From Mucilaginibacter inviolabilis (lineage in GTDB: Bacteria > Bacteroidota > Bacteroidia > Sphingobacteriales > Sphingobacteriaceae): a stretch of 64,000 nucleotides of DNA. The notes under the pieces were generated by a model, which had not been told where the DNA came from, did not search any database, and worked only from the letters and a program-made list of their open reading frames with translations. Below are positions 37,501-44,734 of the stretch, one piece after another. Numbering within the stretch: position 1 is the first letter of the stretch; each line of letters begins with the position of its first letter. Position numbers and translations under genes: made by a program. The DNA lies in contig NZ_JAANAT010000001.1 of assembly GCF_011089895.1 (NCBI RefSeq), positions 682,001 through 746,000 on the forward strand, read 5' to 3'.

Positions 37501-37779
37501 CGATGTTTCGGTCCCGGTAACCGGTATTTCTTTAGTGGTAAAACCGATGTAAGTTATTCTGATCACATCATTCACTTTGGCGCTTAGGCTAAACCTGCCA
37601 TCGCTGCTGGTTTGTACGCCGTTGGTTGTTCCTTTAACAGAAACACTTACGCCGGGTAAGGGGAGCCCGTCTGACTTGGCGGTCACCACCCCGCTTATTT
37701 TAACAGATTGCGCCGCAACCGTTTGGATGATGATAAAAGGCAATAGTATTGCCAGTAGTAGTTTGTAATTTTTAAACAT
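34597..37779 (-). CDS. SusC/RagA-type TonB-linked outer-membrane transporter
   Basis: A complete 1060-aa SusC-type protein: signal peptide (to about residue 24, VAA-Q), a carboxypeptidase-regulatory-like domain (about 27-110, KISGVVTAKSDGLPLPGVSVSVKG), the TonB plug (about 115-235) with GVNVTNSQGDMGSSRIIIRGE and FVVDGLPVDN, then the 22-strand barrel ending in VRNIGFNVNLKF. There is no STN secretin-like domain at the N-terminus, so it is not expected to signal to an anti-sigma factor. It is co-transcribed with the SusD-like gene that overlaps its stop. The 364-bp gap on the upstream side should hold its promoter. Cargo unknown; no enzyme genes are attached. Confidence 0.95.
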   Translation of the reverse strand: MFKNYKLLLAILLPFIIIQTVAAQSVKISGVVTAKSDGLPLPGVSVSVKGTTNGVQTSSDGRFSLSAKVNDVIRITYIGFTTKEIPVTGTETSLHIILDEQANALNEVVVTALNISKDKKSLGYAVQGLKSKDISEAKETNLVNALAGKIAGVNVTNSQGDMGSSRIIIRGETSVAGNNQPLFVVDGLPVDNTQQLGVGGSRDFANPISDINSEDIESISVLKGPNAAALYGSRAAAGVILIKTKTGKGAKGLGVTINSNTSFSNLLGLPKYQNEYGQGSNGKFSYVDGKGGGVNDGVDESWGPALNGQLIPQFNSNGTPVPFIAHPDNVKDFFLTGVTLNNGISLASSGDKYDFRLSYNNLHQTGVIPNTEQGRNSFLLNATYKITPKLTLTTIANYIKDDAANLPGAGGKRATSTMLQFTWFGRQVDISQLKNYRDANGNTFNWNNSYYSNPYFQAYENTVGQTRNRFIGSAELNYKIIDGLSANFRTGTDYYNDRRKIRIAYGTNGTPFGSYEEDAYDFSETNTEGRLQYTKKLNDDFSLDALIGGNIRANSLENNDQKAPKLAVSGLYTLSNSRDPLISSNTFSKYKTYSYFASGQIGFRNYAFINVTARNDWSSTLPASSLSYFYPSVNGSLVLSEALDIKSDILSYLKLRGGWSKVGKATDPYQLINTYDFTAPFNANPQQSANNVDLNPNLKPETTTSAEAGFELGFFNDRIRLDASVYNTNSNNQILKVNVSPTTGYNQKLINGGTINNKGLEVQLGLTPVKLKDFSWDINVNYSRNKSKVVSLDKEGRLQSYILGSDNTVQVLAAVGQPYGAIYGNAFQRNASGQVIVNADGTPAINPTIQYLGKFTPNWLGSINNSFTYKGINLSVLIDAHIGGSIFSGTNQTGTNTGILASTLPGRGTANGGISYYYPGNNTSGTAVQVNGNAPAGVTVYNDGIIYNGVKADGSKNTTILPAQAYYKSLTNADEPFVYSATYIKLREIKLGYTVPQKWARSIGFQGASFAVVGRNLLIIHKNAPNIDPETAFNTGNGQGLEDLTLPTVRNIGFNVNLKF

Positions 37780-38143
37780 GGTAATAGATTGTGAATGTTA
37801 ACGATACCATACAGTATCCTGAAAATTAAAGGCTTAGCCATCCGCCGATCGGGTGATCAGGTGGTTTATGCCATTTCGTTAAACTGTAAAAGTTTTGATT
37901 GTTGGATTTTGCTGTGTTGTTGAAGATAAAAGCCTGACCGACCTAAACAACGCTGTAGTTTAACAGCAGCAACACTTGTTTTGCATAGATGACATAGGGG
38001 TAGAAGCAGATATTAAAGTGTAAATGTTCAAAATAGAAGTGTTGTTTAAAAGTATGTAATTTGTTTTCATGTGCTTTGTGATTGCTGGTTAAATCGATAT
38101 AGCATGTTGTTATAGCAGAATCAGAGGATTCTTACTTTGTTAT
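37780..38143. other. Intergenic region upstream of the second susC
   Basis: A 364-bp stretch without coding potential, between the TlpA-like gene and susC, both on the minus strand. It must carry the SusC/SusD promoter. I saw no clear terminator hairpin for the TlpA gene and no strong operator dyad. Confidence 0.5.
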
Positions 38144-38713
38144 TTAGTTTACTGATGCCGTTTTATTGTTCACCAAAGCATCAACCGCTTTAACCATAGA
38201 AGCGAATTCCTGCTGATCATACAAGCGGGTGAGGTAAACGATGCGCCCATCACGATCGATCACCACATTACGGGTAACGCCGCTTTTCTTATTAGCAAAC
38301 TTTCCAAAAATATTGGCTTCGGGATCAAGCGCCAGATCATAGGTAATCTTCATGTCCCGGTGAAATTTCTGTACTTTTTGCAGAGGCTCATCACGATCGA
38401 CCCCAATTAATACCAGGCCTTTGTCTTTGTAAGCTTCCCAAATGTCTTTTTGTAAATGGGGCATTTCCTGGCGGCACACGCTGCACCAGCTGGCGGTAAA
38501 TTGTAGTATCACTACTTTGCCGCGTAACTGTTTTAAGGTTGTTTTGGTACCGTTAGTGAGCACCAGTTCAAAATCATCCGGGGCCTGTTCGCCAACTTTT
38601 ACCAGGTAACCACGGTCGATATTGGCAGAGTCAACAGCCTGAGCCGATTGCGCACGGGCTGCAATACCGGTAAACAGGAAGATAAAAACTATGAGTAAAA
38701 ATTTGTTGTTCAT
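38144..38713 (-). CDS. TlpA/ResA-like periplasmic thiol-disulfide oxidoreductase
   Basis: A thioredoxin-fold protein of about 189 aa from the ATG at 38713 (MNNKFLLIVFIFLFTGIAARAQ), chosen because it gives a clean signal peptide; an upstream Met 18 codons earlier adds non-signal sequence. The active site is ASWCSVC (Cys77 and Cys80), followed by the TlpA pattern FGKFANKKSGVTRNVVIDRDGRIV, which holds a cis-Pro-like turn region. It is predicted to act in the periplasm, reducing or exchanging disulfides. It stands alone: the genes on both sides are distant. A peroxiredoxin-type role is also possible but the CxxC favours thiol-disulfide exchange. Confidence 0.88.
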   Translation of the reverse strand: MNNKFLLIVFIFLFTGIAARAQSAQAVDSANIDRGYLVKVGEQAPDDFELVLTNGTKTTLKQLRGKVVILQFTASWCSVCRQEMPHLQKDIWEAYKDKGLVLIGVDRDEPLQKVQKFHRDMKITYDLALDPEANIFGKFANKKSGVTRNVVIDRDGRIVYLTRLYDQQEFASMVKAVDALVNNKTASVN

Positions 38714-39099
38714 TGAATTTATTAAATAGGGCCTGCTATAATTAAGCGAGCAATAAAAAAATAACATATTTCAATTAAACAGAAAGAATAGGAGAGGATA
38801 GCAGAACAGCCTATAGCTGTGAGTGTGTGGACATATCATTATCTTTTCTGCAAGTTATTGCAGATAGGAATTAGCACCTTTATAACAATCTGTACAGGTT
38901 GCTAAGACATCACAGGGCCTTTCCCTCAGTCTTTCTGGATAATTGGAAAATGAAATAAAGAACGATTTCGGGTGCAAACATATAAATAATTCTACTAATT
39001 CCATAGACTTTATATAAAATTGATAATTTTCGCTTATTTCTTACAATTTGGTGGCAAAAGGATAGGGGAGACTCCCCCCGGCATCGCTGCGCTCGCCGG

Positions 39100-39130
39100 C
39101 CCTCTCTTCGGCTTCGCCGGAAAGAGAGGG
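39100..39130. repeat. Short palindromic repeat
   Basis: CCCTCTCTT at 39100-39108 and AAGAGAGGG at 39122-39130 form a 9-bp stem around a GC-rich centre. It follows a GC-rich GCATCGCTGCGCTCGCCGG stretch, which differs sharply in composition from the AT-rich surroundings. Confidence 0.6.
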
Positions 39131-39140
39131 AAGAAATAGC

Positions 39141-39253
39141 AATCAAAACCATGTCATTGCGAGGAGGAACGACGAAGCAATCTCGTAGCTGTTTATACCG
39201 ATAAGAACGCGATGAGATTGCCGCGCTGCGCTCGCAATGACATGGTTTTGATT
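39141..39253. repeat. REP-like long palindromic element
   Basis: The outer arms at 39141-39163 and 39231-39253 are a perfect 23-bp inverted repeat (core CATGTCATTGCGAG with CTCGCAATGACATG). An inner pair GCAATCTC (39177-39184) and GAGATTGC (39214-39221) continues the fold. The ATTGCGAGGAGGAACGACG and GAAGCAATCTC wording is of a dispersed repeat type seen in many bacterial genomes. Probably a non-autonomous mobile repeat. Confidence 0.75.
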
Positions 39254-39296
39254 TGGCGTATGATCGAGATTTTTGTTTGGTATGTCGTTACTGTCC

Positions 39297-39326
39297 CCTC
39301 AGGGTCTCTCACAGAGGACCCTGAGG
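39297..39326. repeat. Short palindrome with CCTCAGGGTC arms
   Basis: CCTCAGGGTC at 39297-39306 pairs with GACCCTGAGG at 39317-39326 (10 bp, 10-base loop). A further CCTCAGGGG copy lies at 39349-39357, so the motif occurs three times within 61 bp. Confidence 0.6.
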
Positions 39327-39367
39327 TATAAAACTGGTTTAGAAACAACCTCAGGGGCATGGGAGAA

Positions 39368-39460
39368 GTCATCCTGAACTCGTTTCAGGATCCCACAGGA
39401 CAGTTTAGCCAGCATGTTATAGCCCTTACTTGTGGGGTGCCGAAACAAGTTCGGCATGAC
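39368..39460. repeat. Imperfect long inverted repeat, composite palindrome
   Basis: The 30-base arms at 39368-39397 and 39431-39460 are imperfect inverted copies (GTCATCCTGAACTCGTTTC against GTCATGCCGAACTTGTTTC when the right arm is reversed). Each arm is itself a small hairpin (CCTGAAC..GTTTCAGG; TGCCGAA..TTCGGCA). This is a second, unrelated dispersed-repeat type within 220 bp of the first. Confidence 0.7.
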
Positions 39461-39507
39461 TGGATTAATTTGCTCTATCCCCCAAATTAATATACCGTAT
39501 ATCAGGC

Positions 39508-39546
39508 AACGGCCCGGTTCTCTTGTTTAGGGAACCGGGCCGTTTT
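39508..39546 (+). terminator. Intrinsic-terminator-like hairpin between divergent genes
   Basis: AACGGCCCGGTTC at 39508-39520 pairs with GAACCGGGCCGTT at 39532-39544 (13 bp perfect, 11-base loop), followed by TT to complete TTTT. It looks like a good intrinsic terminator on the plus strand, yet no gene ends here: the flanking genes diverge from this region. Confidence 0.7.
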
Positions 39547-39829
39547 GTAAGGAGGAAACCAAATAAAAAACCGACCTTTTGGTATGTCGTTATTTGAATA
39601 CCAATTATCTGCTACTTTTTAAAATTTTCAAAACCATTAAAAAGCGGATAGAAATTTGTTAAAATGGATTAGAATGAGATTTTTTCGATTGGCTTTTAGC
39701 CCTTTTTGCGCTGTTCTTGATCTGGAAAATGTTAAAATTCAAGATTTAAAAAGTTTTTGAAGCGAGGCATGCAATAAAACATGATCATCATCAAACAAAA
39801 AATCAGGAAAACGATTAAGTAAATATTTC

Positions 39830-39837
39830 AAACGTTT
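39830..39837. promoter_or_regulatory. LacI-family operator-like site upstream of GH92
   Basis: The CG-centred palindrome AAACGTTT lies 81 bp before the chosen GH92 start. The same core, as TAAACGTTTA, occurs at 43573-43582 before the inositol-oxygenase gene. A LacI-family regulator gene lies between the two target genes. CG-centred palindromes are the usual LacI-family operator type; binding is inferred. Confidence 0.5.
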
Positions 39838-39918
39838 TTGAGAAATGTGATCTTAAAAATGAGAGATTTGTTTTGGATCTGTAAGCAGATCATTCACCAA
39901 TTATACCTTCTGCAAACT

Positions 39919-42207
39919 ATGCAATTAAAACGTAGCATTTATCTGTTAGGCTTACTAACTTTTGTTTACGCGGATAATTTCGCTCAAACCACAGCTCCTA
40001 AAAAACAACTGGATGAGGTTGATTACGTTGATCCGATAATTGGCACCTCTTTAAAAGGCTTTGCCAGGGATTTTGAGGCGGGCAATGGCGGTGGCGGTAC
40101 TATGCCCTGCGTAAACGTACCCTTTGCCATGACCAATTTTGTAGCTCAAAGCCGTGAAAACAAAATGAGCTATATGGTTTACCACTACGAGGATAGCAAG
40201 GTTATTGGGTTCACGGCCACTCACCAGCCTACCGTTTGGATGGGTGATTACGGCTATGTTTCGGTGATGCCGCAAGTGGGTAAACTACGTGTTTTGCCCA
40301 AAGAGCGGGCGCTTACCTATAAACACACCGATGAAGTTGCCAAACCGTATTACTATTCGGTAAAGCTAAAGGCGACTGGCGCAGACAAGATCAAGGCCGA
40401 AATAGCGGGCGCCAATACCTCTGGCATGTTCCGGTTTACGTTCCCCAAGGCCGATCAGGCGCATATCATTATACAAGGTATCAACCTGAATCCCGAGCTT
40501 AAAGACTGGGCCAATGACTATACCGTGCGGTTAAAAAAGCTGAAAGGCTATGTACATGTAGATACCGTGAATAACGAAATAACAGGCTATAACCCCGACA
40601 GGCAATCGGCTCAGTTAGGTCCTGAGCTGAAGAATTTTAAGGGGTATTTTGTGATCAAATTTAACAAGCAGATCAAAAAATACGGAACCTGGGATAAACA
40701 GGTGATCAATAAAGGCAGTCATGAGCAGTACGGTACCCGCATGGGTGCATTCATATCATTCCGCACCAAGGCCAATGACGAGGTGCGGGTTGTGGTAGCC
40801 ACTTCATTTATCAGTATTGACCAGGCCCGCGAAAACCTTAAAAAAGAGATCCCCGACTGGGATTTTGACCGGGTAGTGAAAAACACGCGCGACCAATGGC
40901 AACAGGCCTTAAAAGTTATACAGCTAAGCGGCGTGAGCAAAGATCAGCGGACGATATTTTATACCGCCTTATTTCATACTATGCTGTTTCCAAGACAATT
41001 TTCGGAGTATGGCAAATATTACAGTGCTTTTGACGATAAGGTGCATCATGGTACATCTTATAACGATTACTCCTTGTGGGATACCTTCAGGGCGCTGCAC
41101 CCACTGTTAACGCTTACCCAGCCGCAGCGGGTTGACGGTATAGTGCAATCGCTGCTGCAGATGTACCAGGAGGGCGGCTGGATGCCCATGTGGCCAAATC
41201 CAACCTACACTAATATTATGATTGGTACCCACGGTGATGCTGTTGTGGCCGATGCCTATGTAAAAGGTTTCCGCGGATTTGATACTAAACTAGCCTACGA
41301 TGCGCTGCATAAAGACTCATACGATGCTCCAGATGGCGATACCCACAAACGCTGGGGAGACCGTGATCTGTGGACAAGCTTTGAAGCCCGTGGCGGTCTC
41401 ACCAACTATCACAAATTGGGATATGTACCAGTGGATAAAACACGGGAGTCAGTTTCGCGTACCATTGAGTATTCTATCGACGATTATTGCGTGGCCCAGG
41501 TAGCTAAAGGTTTAGGTAAGGATGATGATTATAAACAGTTGATGACCTGGAGCAAAAATTATGAGAACGTGTATAACAAAGCAACCGGTTTTATGGCTCC
41601 GCGTAATTCCGACGGGCATTTTTCGGCCCAGCCAGATTCGGGCTTTACCGAAGGTACCAAGTGGACCTATACTTTCGGTGCTATGCATGATATACCGGGG
41701 ATGATCAAAATGATGGGCGGCGAAAAGGCTTTTGCCAATAAGCTGAGCCAAAATTTCAGCGGTGGCCACTACCGTGCCGATAACGAGCCTGGCCACCATT
41801 ACCTGTACCTGTTCAATTACTGCGGCATGCCCTGGAGAACACAGGAACTGGTGCGCGAGCATACTTCAACACAAAATTTCAGGAATGCGGCTATCGGTAT
41901 CAATGGAAATGACGATTGCGGGCAGACCTCGGCATGGTACATTTTTAACGTGATGGGCTTTTATCCGGTTGCTCCTGCATCAGGAGTTTACAGTATAGGC
42001 GCGCCGCAATTCCCGTATATGGTTTTGAATCTGCAGCACAATAAAAAGCTGATCATCAAGGCTACAGGTCTTTCGGCCAAGAATAAATATGTAAAAGAAG
42101 TAAGTTTTAACGGTATGCCAATAAAGGATTATACCATTTCGCATAAACAGATCAGCGAGGGCGGAACACTGGCCTTCACCATGACCGATAAACCGCAAAA
42201 ACTATAA
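39919..42207 (+). CDS. GH92 alpha-mannosidase
   Basis: A GH92 enzyme of about 762 aa from the ATG at 39919 (MQLKRSIYLLGLLTFVYADNFAQ), selected because it begins a clean signal peptide; the frame is open further upstream but that part covers an operator-like site. Visible family features: VDYVDPIIGTSLKGF, GGGTMPCVNVPFAMTNF, YSLWDTFRALHPL, GTHGDAVVADAYVKGFRGFD, TIEYSIDDYCVAQ, SGFTEGTKWTYTF with the general-acid Glu, and GINGNDDCGQTSAWYIF with the catalytic Asp pair. Unlike the GH92 at 9781 it has the usual family length and no extra module. It should remove alpha-linked mannose in the periplasm or at the surface. It is transcribed toward the LacI regulator gene. Confidence 0.94.
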   Translation: MQLKRSIYLLGLLTFVYADNFAQTTAPKKQLDEVDYVDPIIGTSLKGFARDFEAGNGGGGTMPCVNVPFAMTNFVAQSRENKMSYMVYHYEDSKVIGFTATHQPTVWMGDYGYVSVMPQVGKLRVLPKERALTYKHTDEVAKPYYYSVKLKATGADKIKAEIAGANTSGMFRFTFPKADQAHIIIQGINLNPELKDWANDYTVRLKKLKGYVHVDTVNNEITGYNPDRQSAQLGPELKNFKGYFVIKFNKQIKKYGTWDKQVINKGSHEQYGTRMGAFISFRTKANDEVRVVVATSFISIDQARENLKKEIPDWDFDRVVKNTRDQWQQALKVIQLSGVSKDQRTIFYTALFHTMLFPRQFSEYGKYYSAFDDKVHHGTSYNDYSLWDTFRALHPLLTLTQPQRVDGIVQSLLQMYQEGGWMPMWPNPTYTNIMIGTHGDAVVADAYVKGFRGFDTKLAYDALHKDSYDAPDGDTHKRWGDRDLWTSFEARGGLTNYHKLGYVPVDKTRESVSRTIEYSIDDYCVAQVAKGLGKDDDYKQLMTWSKNYENVYNKATGFMAPRNSDGHFSAQPDSGFTEGTKWTYTFGAMHDIPGMIKMMGGEKAFANKLSQNFSGGHYRADNEPGHHYLYLFNYCGMPWRTQELVREHTSTQNFRNAAIGINGNDDCGQTSAWYIFNVMGFYPVAPASGVYSIGAPQFPYMVLNLQHNKKLIIKATGLSAKNKYVKEVSFNGMPIKDYTISHKQISEGGTLAFTMTDKPQKL

Positions 42208-42226
42208 AACAGCGTAAGTTGGGTTG

Positions 42227-42335
42227 AAAAGTGGGTTTACATAATTTGTGATATGTTTTTTAATAACTGATTGATAATCAGATATATAAATTGATTTTTG
42301 CCCTGAAAAGTGTAAACCCATGTAAACCCACTTTT
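42227..42335. repeat. 16-bp inverted repeat plus tandem TGTAAACCCA units
   Basis: AAAAGTGGGTTTACAT at 42227-42242 has a perfect inverted copy at 42320-42335, 77 bp away. The right side is part of two tandem 10-bp units TGTAAACCCA (42311-42320, 42321-42330), so this word occurs three times, once inverted. The segment lies between the convergent GH92 and LacI genes. It may form a long stem that ends both transcripts. Confidence 0.65.
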
Positions 42336-42401
42336 AATCAAATTACGCCTGTTTAATGAGCTTACTTAACGTGTGTTTGCTGCGGCAGGCAGTATTTGTG
42401 G

Positions 42402-43436
42402 TCAGTCGGCCGCCCGTGTAGAATCCCTGACTACCAGTTTGGATGGCAGGGTAATATTTTCTTTTTCCAACTGTATGGGCTTACCTGCCAGGTGACCAAA
42501 CAGAAGCTCGGCGGCTTTGCGGCCCATATCGTATGCCGGTTGTAGGACCGTGGTAAGCGGCGGGTTTAAGATAGCCGCAGTGATCTGGTTAGTAAAACAT
42601 ACCACTTTGATATCATTAGGGATGTTCAGCTTCAATTCCTCACAAGCCAGGTAGGTGGTTGTTGCCAAATGTTCAACCGTGGCAATAATGCCATCGGGTT
42701 TTATTTTGGCGATGTGCTCTTTTAAAAAAGCAATGTTTTCCTGGTTGTACTTATTGGAACAGCTGATCACGTTTTGTTCCTGGTGTTTGATTTGATGCTC
42801 AGTAAGCGCCTTTTTGTAACCTCCTTCACGGGCCTGTAAAATAGAGGGGTAACCTTCGATGGTAACCAGTGAAATATTTTTACAACCCCTTTCAAGCAGG
42901 TGTTTGGTAGCCATGTAGGCGCTGTTAAAGTCGTCAGTTTTAATCTTGGCTGTAGGGATATCTTCACAAACCCGGTCGAAAAAAACGACAGGCACGCCAG
43001 CTTGTTGCAGGTCTTGTATATGTCTTATATCCTTGGTATTGCTGGCTACGGACATTAATACGCCATCCACACGGCCGCTGCTCAGGTCGGCAAACATTTG
43101 TGCTTCACGCTCGTAACTATCGTGGGTTAAATAGATGAGCGCATGATATTTTTCCTGCCCAACAATACTTTCAATGCCATTGATAGCCTGGCTAAAAAAG
43201 CTATCAGCGATCTCGGGTATGATAATAGCGATAGTATTACTTGATCGTTTCCGGAGGCTGCTGGCGTAAGGATTGGGTACATAGTGCAGCAATTTGGCGG
43301 TTTCTATAACCCTTTGTTTAGTTTCCTCACCAATGTCATGACTGTCCCTGAGTGCCTTTGATATAGTTGCAATAGATACATTTAACACTTTAGCTAGTGT
43401 TTTCATGTTTACTTTATTACTTTTTGCTTCGGCCAT
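42402..43436 (-). CDS. LacI-family transcriptional regulator
   Basis: A 344-aa LacI/GalR regulator. The N-terminal helix-turn-helix is MKTLAKVLNVSIATISKALRD (about 11-31) followed by the hinge region YVPNPYASSLRKRSSNTIAIIIPEI; the rest is the periplasmic-binding-protein-like sensor (VDGVLMSVAS, GVPVVFFDRVC, PDGIIATVEHLATTTYLACEELKLNIPNDI). It lies between GH92 (convergent) and the myo-inositol oxygenase gene (divergent). AAACGTTT palindromes occur before both target genes, suggesting it controls both. An 8-bp dyad (GCTAAACT-N7-AGTTTAGC, 43487-43509) close to its own start could serve autoregulation. Ligand unknown; a mannose- or inositol-related sugar is a fair guess. Confidence 0.94.
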   Translation of the reverse strand: MAEAKSNKVNMKTLAKVLNVSIATISKALRDSHDIGEETKQRVIETAKLLHYVPNPYASSLRKRSSNTIAIIIPEIADSFFSQAINGIESIVGQEKYHALIYLTHDSYEREAQMFADLSSGRVDGVLMSVASNTKDIRHIQDLQQAGVPVVFFDRVCEDIPTAKIKTDDFNSAYMATKHLLERGCKNISLVTIEGYPSILQAREGGYKKALTEHQIKHQEQNVISCSNKYNQENIAFLKEHIAKIKPDGIIATVEHLATTTYLACEELKLNIPNDIKVVCFTNQITAAILNPPLTTVLQPAYDMGRKAAELLFGHLAGKPIQLEKENITLPSKLVVRDSTRAAD

Positions 43437-43486
43437 CGGGGTATTGGTATTTCGGAATTTTAACTATCTGTTAACTGATTTTTATC

Positions 43487-43509
43487 GCTAAACTATAAAA
43501 AAGTTTAGC
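43487..43509. promoter_or_regulatory. Dyad near the lacI-type promoter
   Basis: GCTAAACT at 43487-43494 and AGTTTAGC at 43502-43509 form an 8-bp dyad with a 7-base spacer, 51 bp before the LacI-family start. It could be an operator or a small hairpin in the leader. Confidence 0.4.
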
Positions 43510-43572
43510 AAGGTAATAAAATAGCGCTTAAAATATATGACGATAATACAGCTGTCAGTGATACAGTTTAAG

Positions 43573-43582
43573 TAAACGTTTA
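43573..43582. promoter_or_regulatory. LacI-family operator-like site upstream of myo-inositol oxygenase
   Basis: TAAACGTTTA is a perfect 10-bp palindrome centred on CG, 126 bp before the oxygenase start and 137 bp from the LacI gene start, in the shared divergent region. It matches the core at 39830-39837. Confidence 0.55.
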
Positions 43583-43707
43583 AGCAAATAAATACGGCAT
43601 TTTTGATAAATCTGATTCTAAAAATGGACAAATTTGTATAACACAGCTATAAAAACCAGCTATAAAGGATTGTTTACCAATTATATTTCCTTTTAAATTA
43701 TAACATC

Positions 43708-44589
43708 ATGAGCAAGATAATCGGAACGCCTGAACAGGGGCCGCTAAATTCCATAGAAGAATGGGAAGATGATTTATTAGTTCGTTACCCCGATGCCGAT
43801 GCCATAGCCGCCGGCAGGGATACGCAAGCATATCGTGACTACGAAGCTACCACAAAAGATAGTGTACGGGAGTTTTATCGCTTACAGCACATCAATCAAA
43901 CCTATGAGTTTGTGTTGCAGAAAAAGCAGCAATACCTGGCGTTTGATAAACAAGAAATGACAGTTTGGGAAGCCTTTGATTTTTTAAATCAACTGGTTGA
44001 CGACTCCGATCCGGATACCGATCTGGATCAGTTACAACACTTGCTGCAAACGTCAGAAGCTATCCGTGCAGATGGCCGCCCGGATTGGATGGTACTCACC
44101 GGCTTATTCCATGACCTGGGTAAAGTATTATGCCTTTTTGGCGAACCTCAATGGGCAGTGGTAGGCGATAGCTATCCGGTAGGATGCGCTTTTTCTGATA
44201 AGATCGTATACGCTCAGTATTTTGATCAGAATCCTGATTATCACGACCCTCGTTACAATACCAAATATGGTGTTTATGAACCAAATTGCGGTTTGGAGAA
44301 CGTGCACATGACCTGGGGGCACGATGAGTACATTTACCATATCATGAAGCCTTATTTGCCAGAACAGGCCTTGTACATGCTTCGTTACCACTCATTTTAT
44401 CCGCAGCACAGGGAAAATGCTTACAGTCATTTAATGACCCCACATGATCACCAGTTATTTAAATCGGTTGATCTGTTTAACCCATATGATCTTTATTCCA
44501 AGAGCCCCGTGCCACCGGATTGGAAAAAACTGCGCCCGTACTATGAAGATCTGGTTGCCAAATACTTACCGGCAACGCTGAAATTCTAA
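43708..44589 (+). CDS. Myo-inositol oxygenase (MIOX family)
   Basis: A 293-aa di-iron oxygenase of the MIOX family, which cleaves myo-inositol to D-glucuronate with O2. The ligand set appears complete: His111 (LQHLLQTSEAIR), His135 and Asp136 (GLFHDLGKVL), His205 (MTWGHDEY), His228 (RYHSFYPQH) and Asp261 (FNPYDLYSK). The length and order match eukaryotic MIOX; members in Bacteroidota are known but the family is uncommon in bacteria, which usually use the IolG dehydrogenase route. A sodium/solute symporter gene follows, probably bringing in inositol. The cytoplasmic enzyme would feed glucuronate into hexuronate catabolism, whose genes are not in this window. Confidence 0.95.
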   Translation: MSKIIGTPEQGPLNSIEEWEDDLLVRYPDADAIAAGRDTQAYRDYEATTKDSVREFYRLQHINQTYEFVLQKKQQYLAFDKQEMTVWEAFDFLNQLVDDSDPDTDLDQLQHLLQTSEAIRADGRPDWMVLTGLFHDLGKVLCLFGEPQWAVVGDSYPVGCAFSDKIVYAQYFDQNPDYHDPRYNTKYGVYEPNCGLENVHMTWGHDEYIYHIMKPYLPEQALYMLRYHSFYPQHRENAYSHLMTPHDHQLFKSVDLFNPYDLYSKSPVPPDWKKLRPYYEDLVAKYLPATLKF

Positions 44590-44616
44590 CCGGGTTTTCT
44601 ACAAATACCCCATTAG

Positions 44617-44653
44617 CATAACCGCTGGTGACATTATATCACCGGCGGTTATG
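44617..44653 (+). terminator. Hairpin between myo-inositol oxygenase and symporter genes
   Basis: CATAACCGCTGGTG at 44617-44630 pairs with CACCGGCGGTTATG at 44640-44653 (13 of 14 bases). The T-rich tail is weak, so it may be a leaky terminator or a stabilising element inside one operon. Confidence 0.5.
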
Positions 44654-44734
44654 TCAAATCATTTTATTTCATAGATTTGAAAAATTGAACCGGCCAAAAA
44701 TTACCGGCCTAAATATCCTATTGCAAAAAAACTC

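Larger units (their letters stand above)
38714..39918. other. Long repeat-rich divergent intergenic region
   Basis: About 1.2 kb between divergent genes (TlpA-like to the left, GH92 to the right). It holds several different palindromes (39100-39130, 39141-39253, 39297-39326, 39368-39460), a terminator-like hairpin (39508-39546), a 15-bp direct repeat (39276-39290 and 39578-39592) and a LacI-operator-like site (39830-39837). No convincing gene is present; the open frame at 38910-39152 on the minus strand runs through the repeats and looks accidental. Confidence 0.7.

Noticed and set aside
38910..39152. 80-codon minus-strand open frame
   Set aside because: It runs through the GC-rich palindrome and REP-like repeat; its protein (SLSFRRSRREGRRAQ) is the usual translation of repeats, not a gene.
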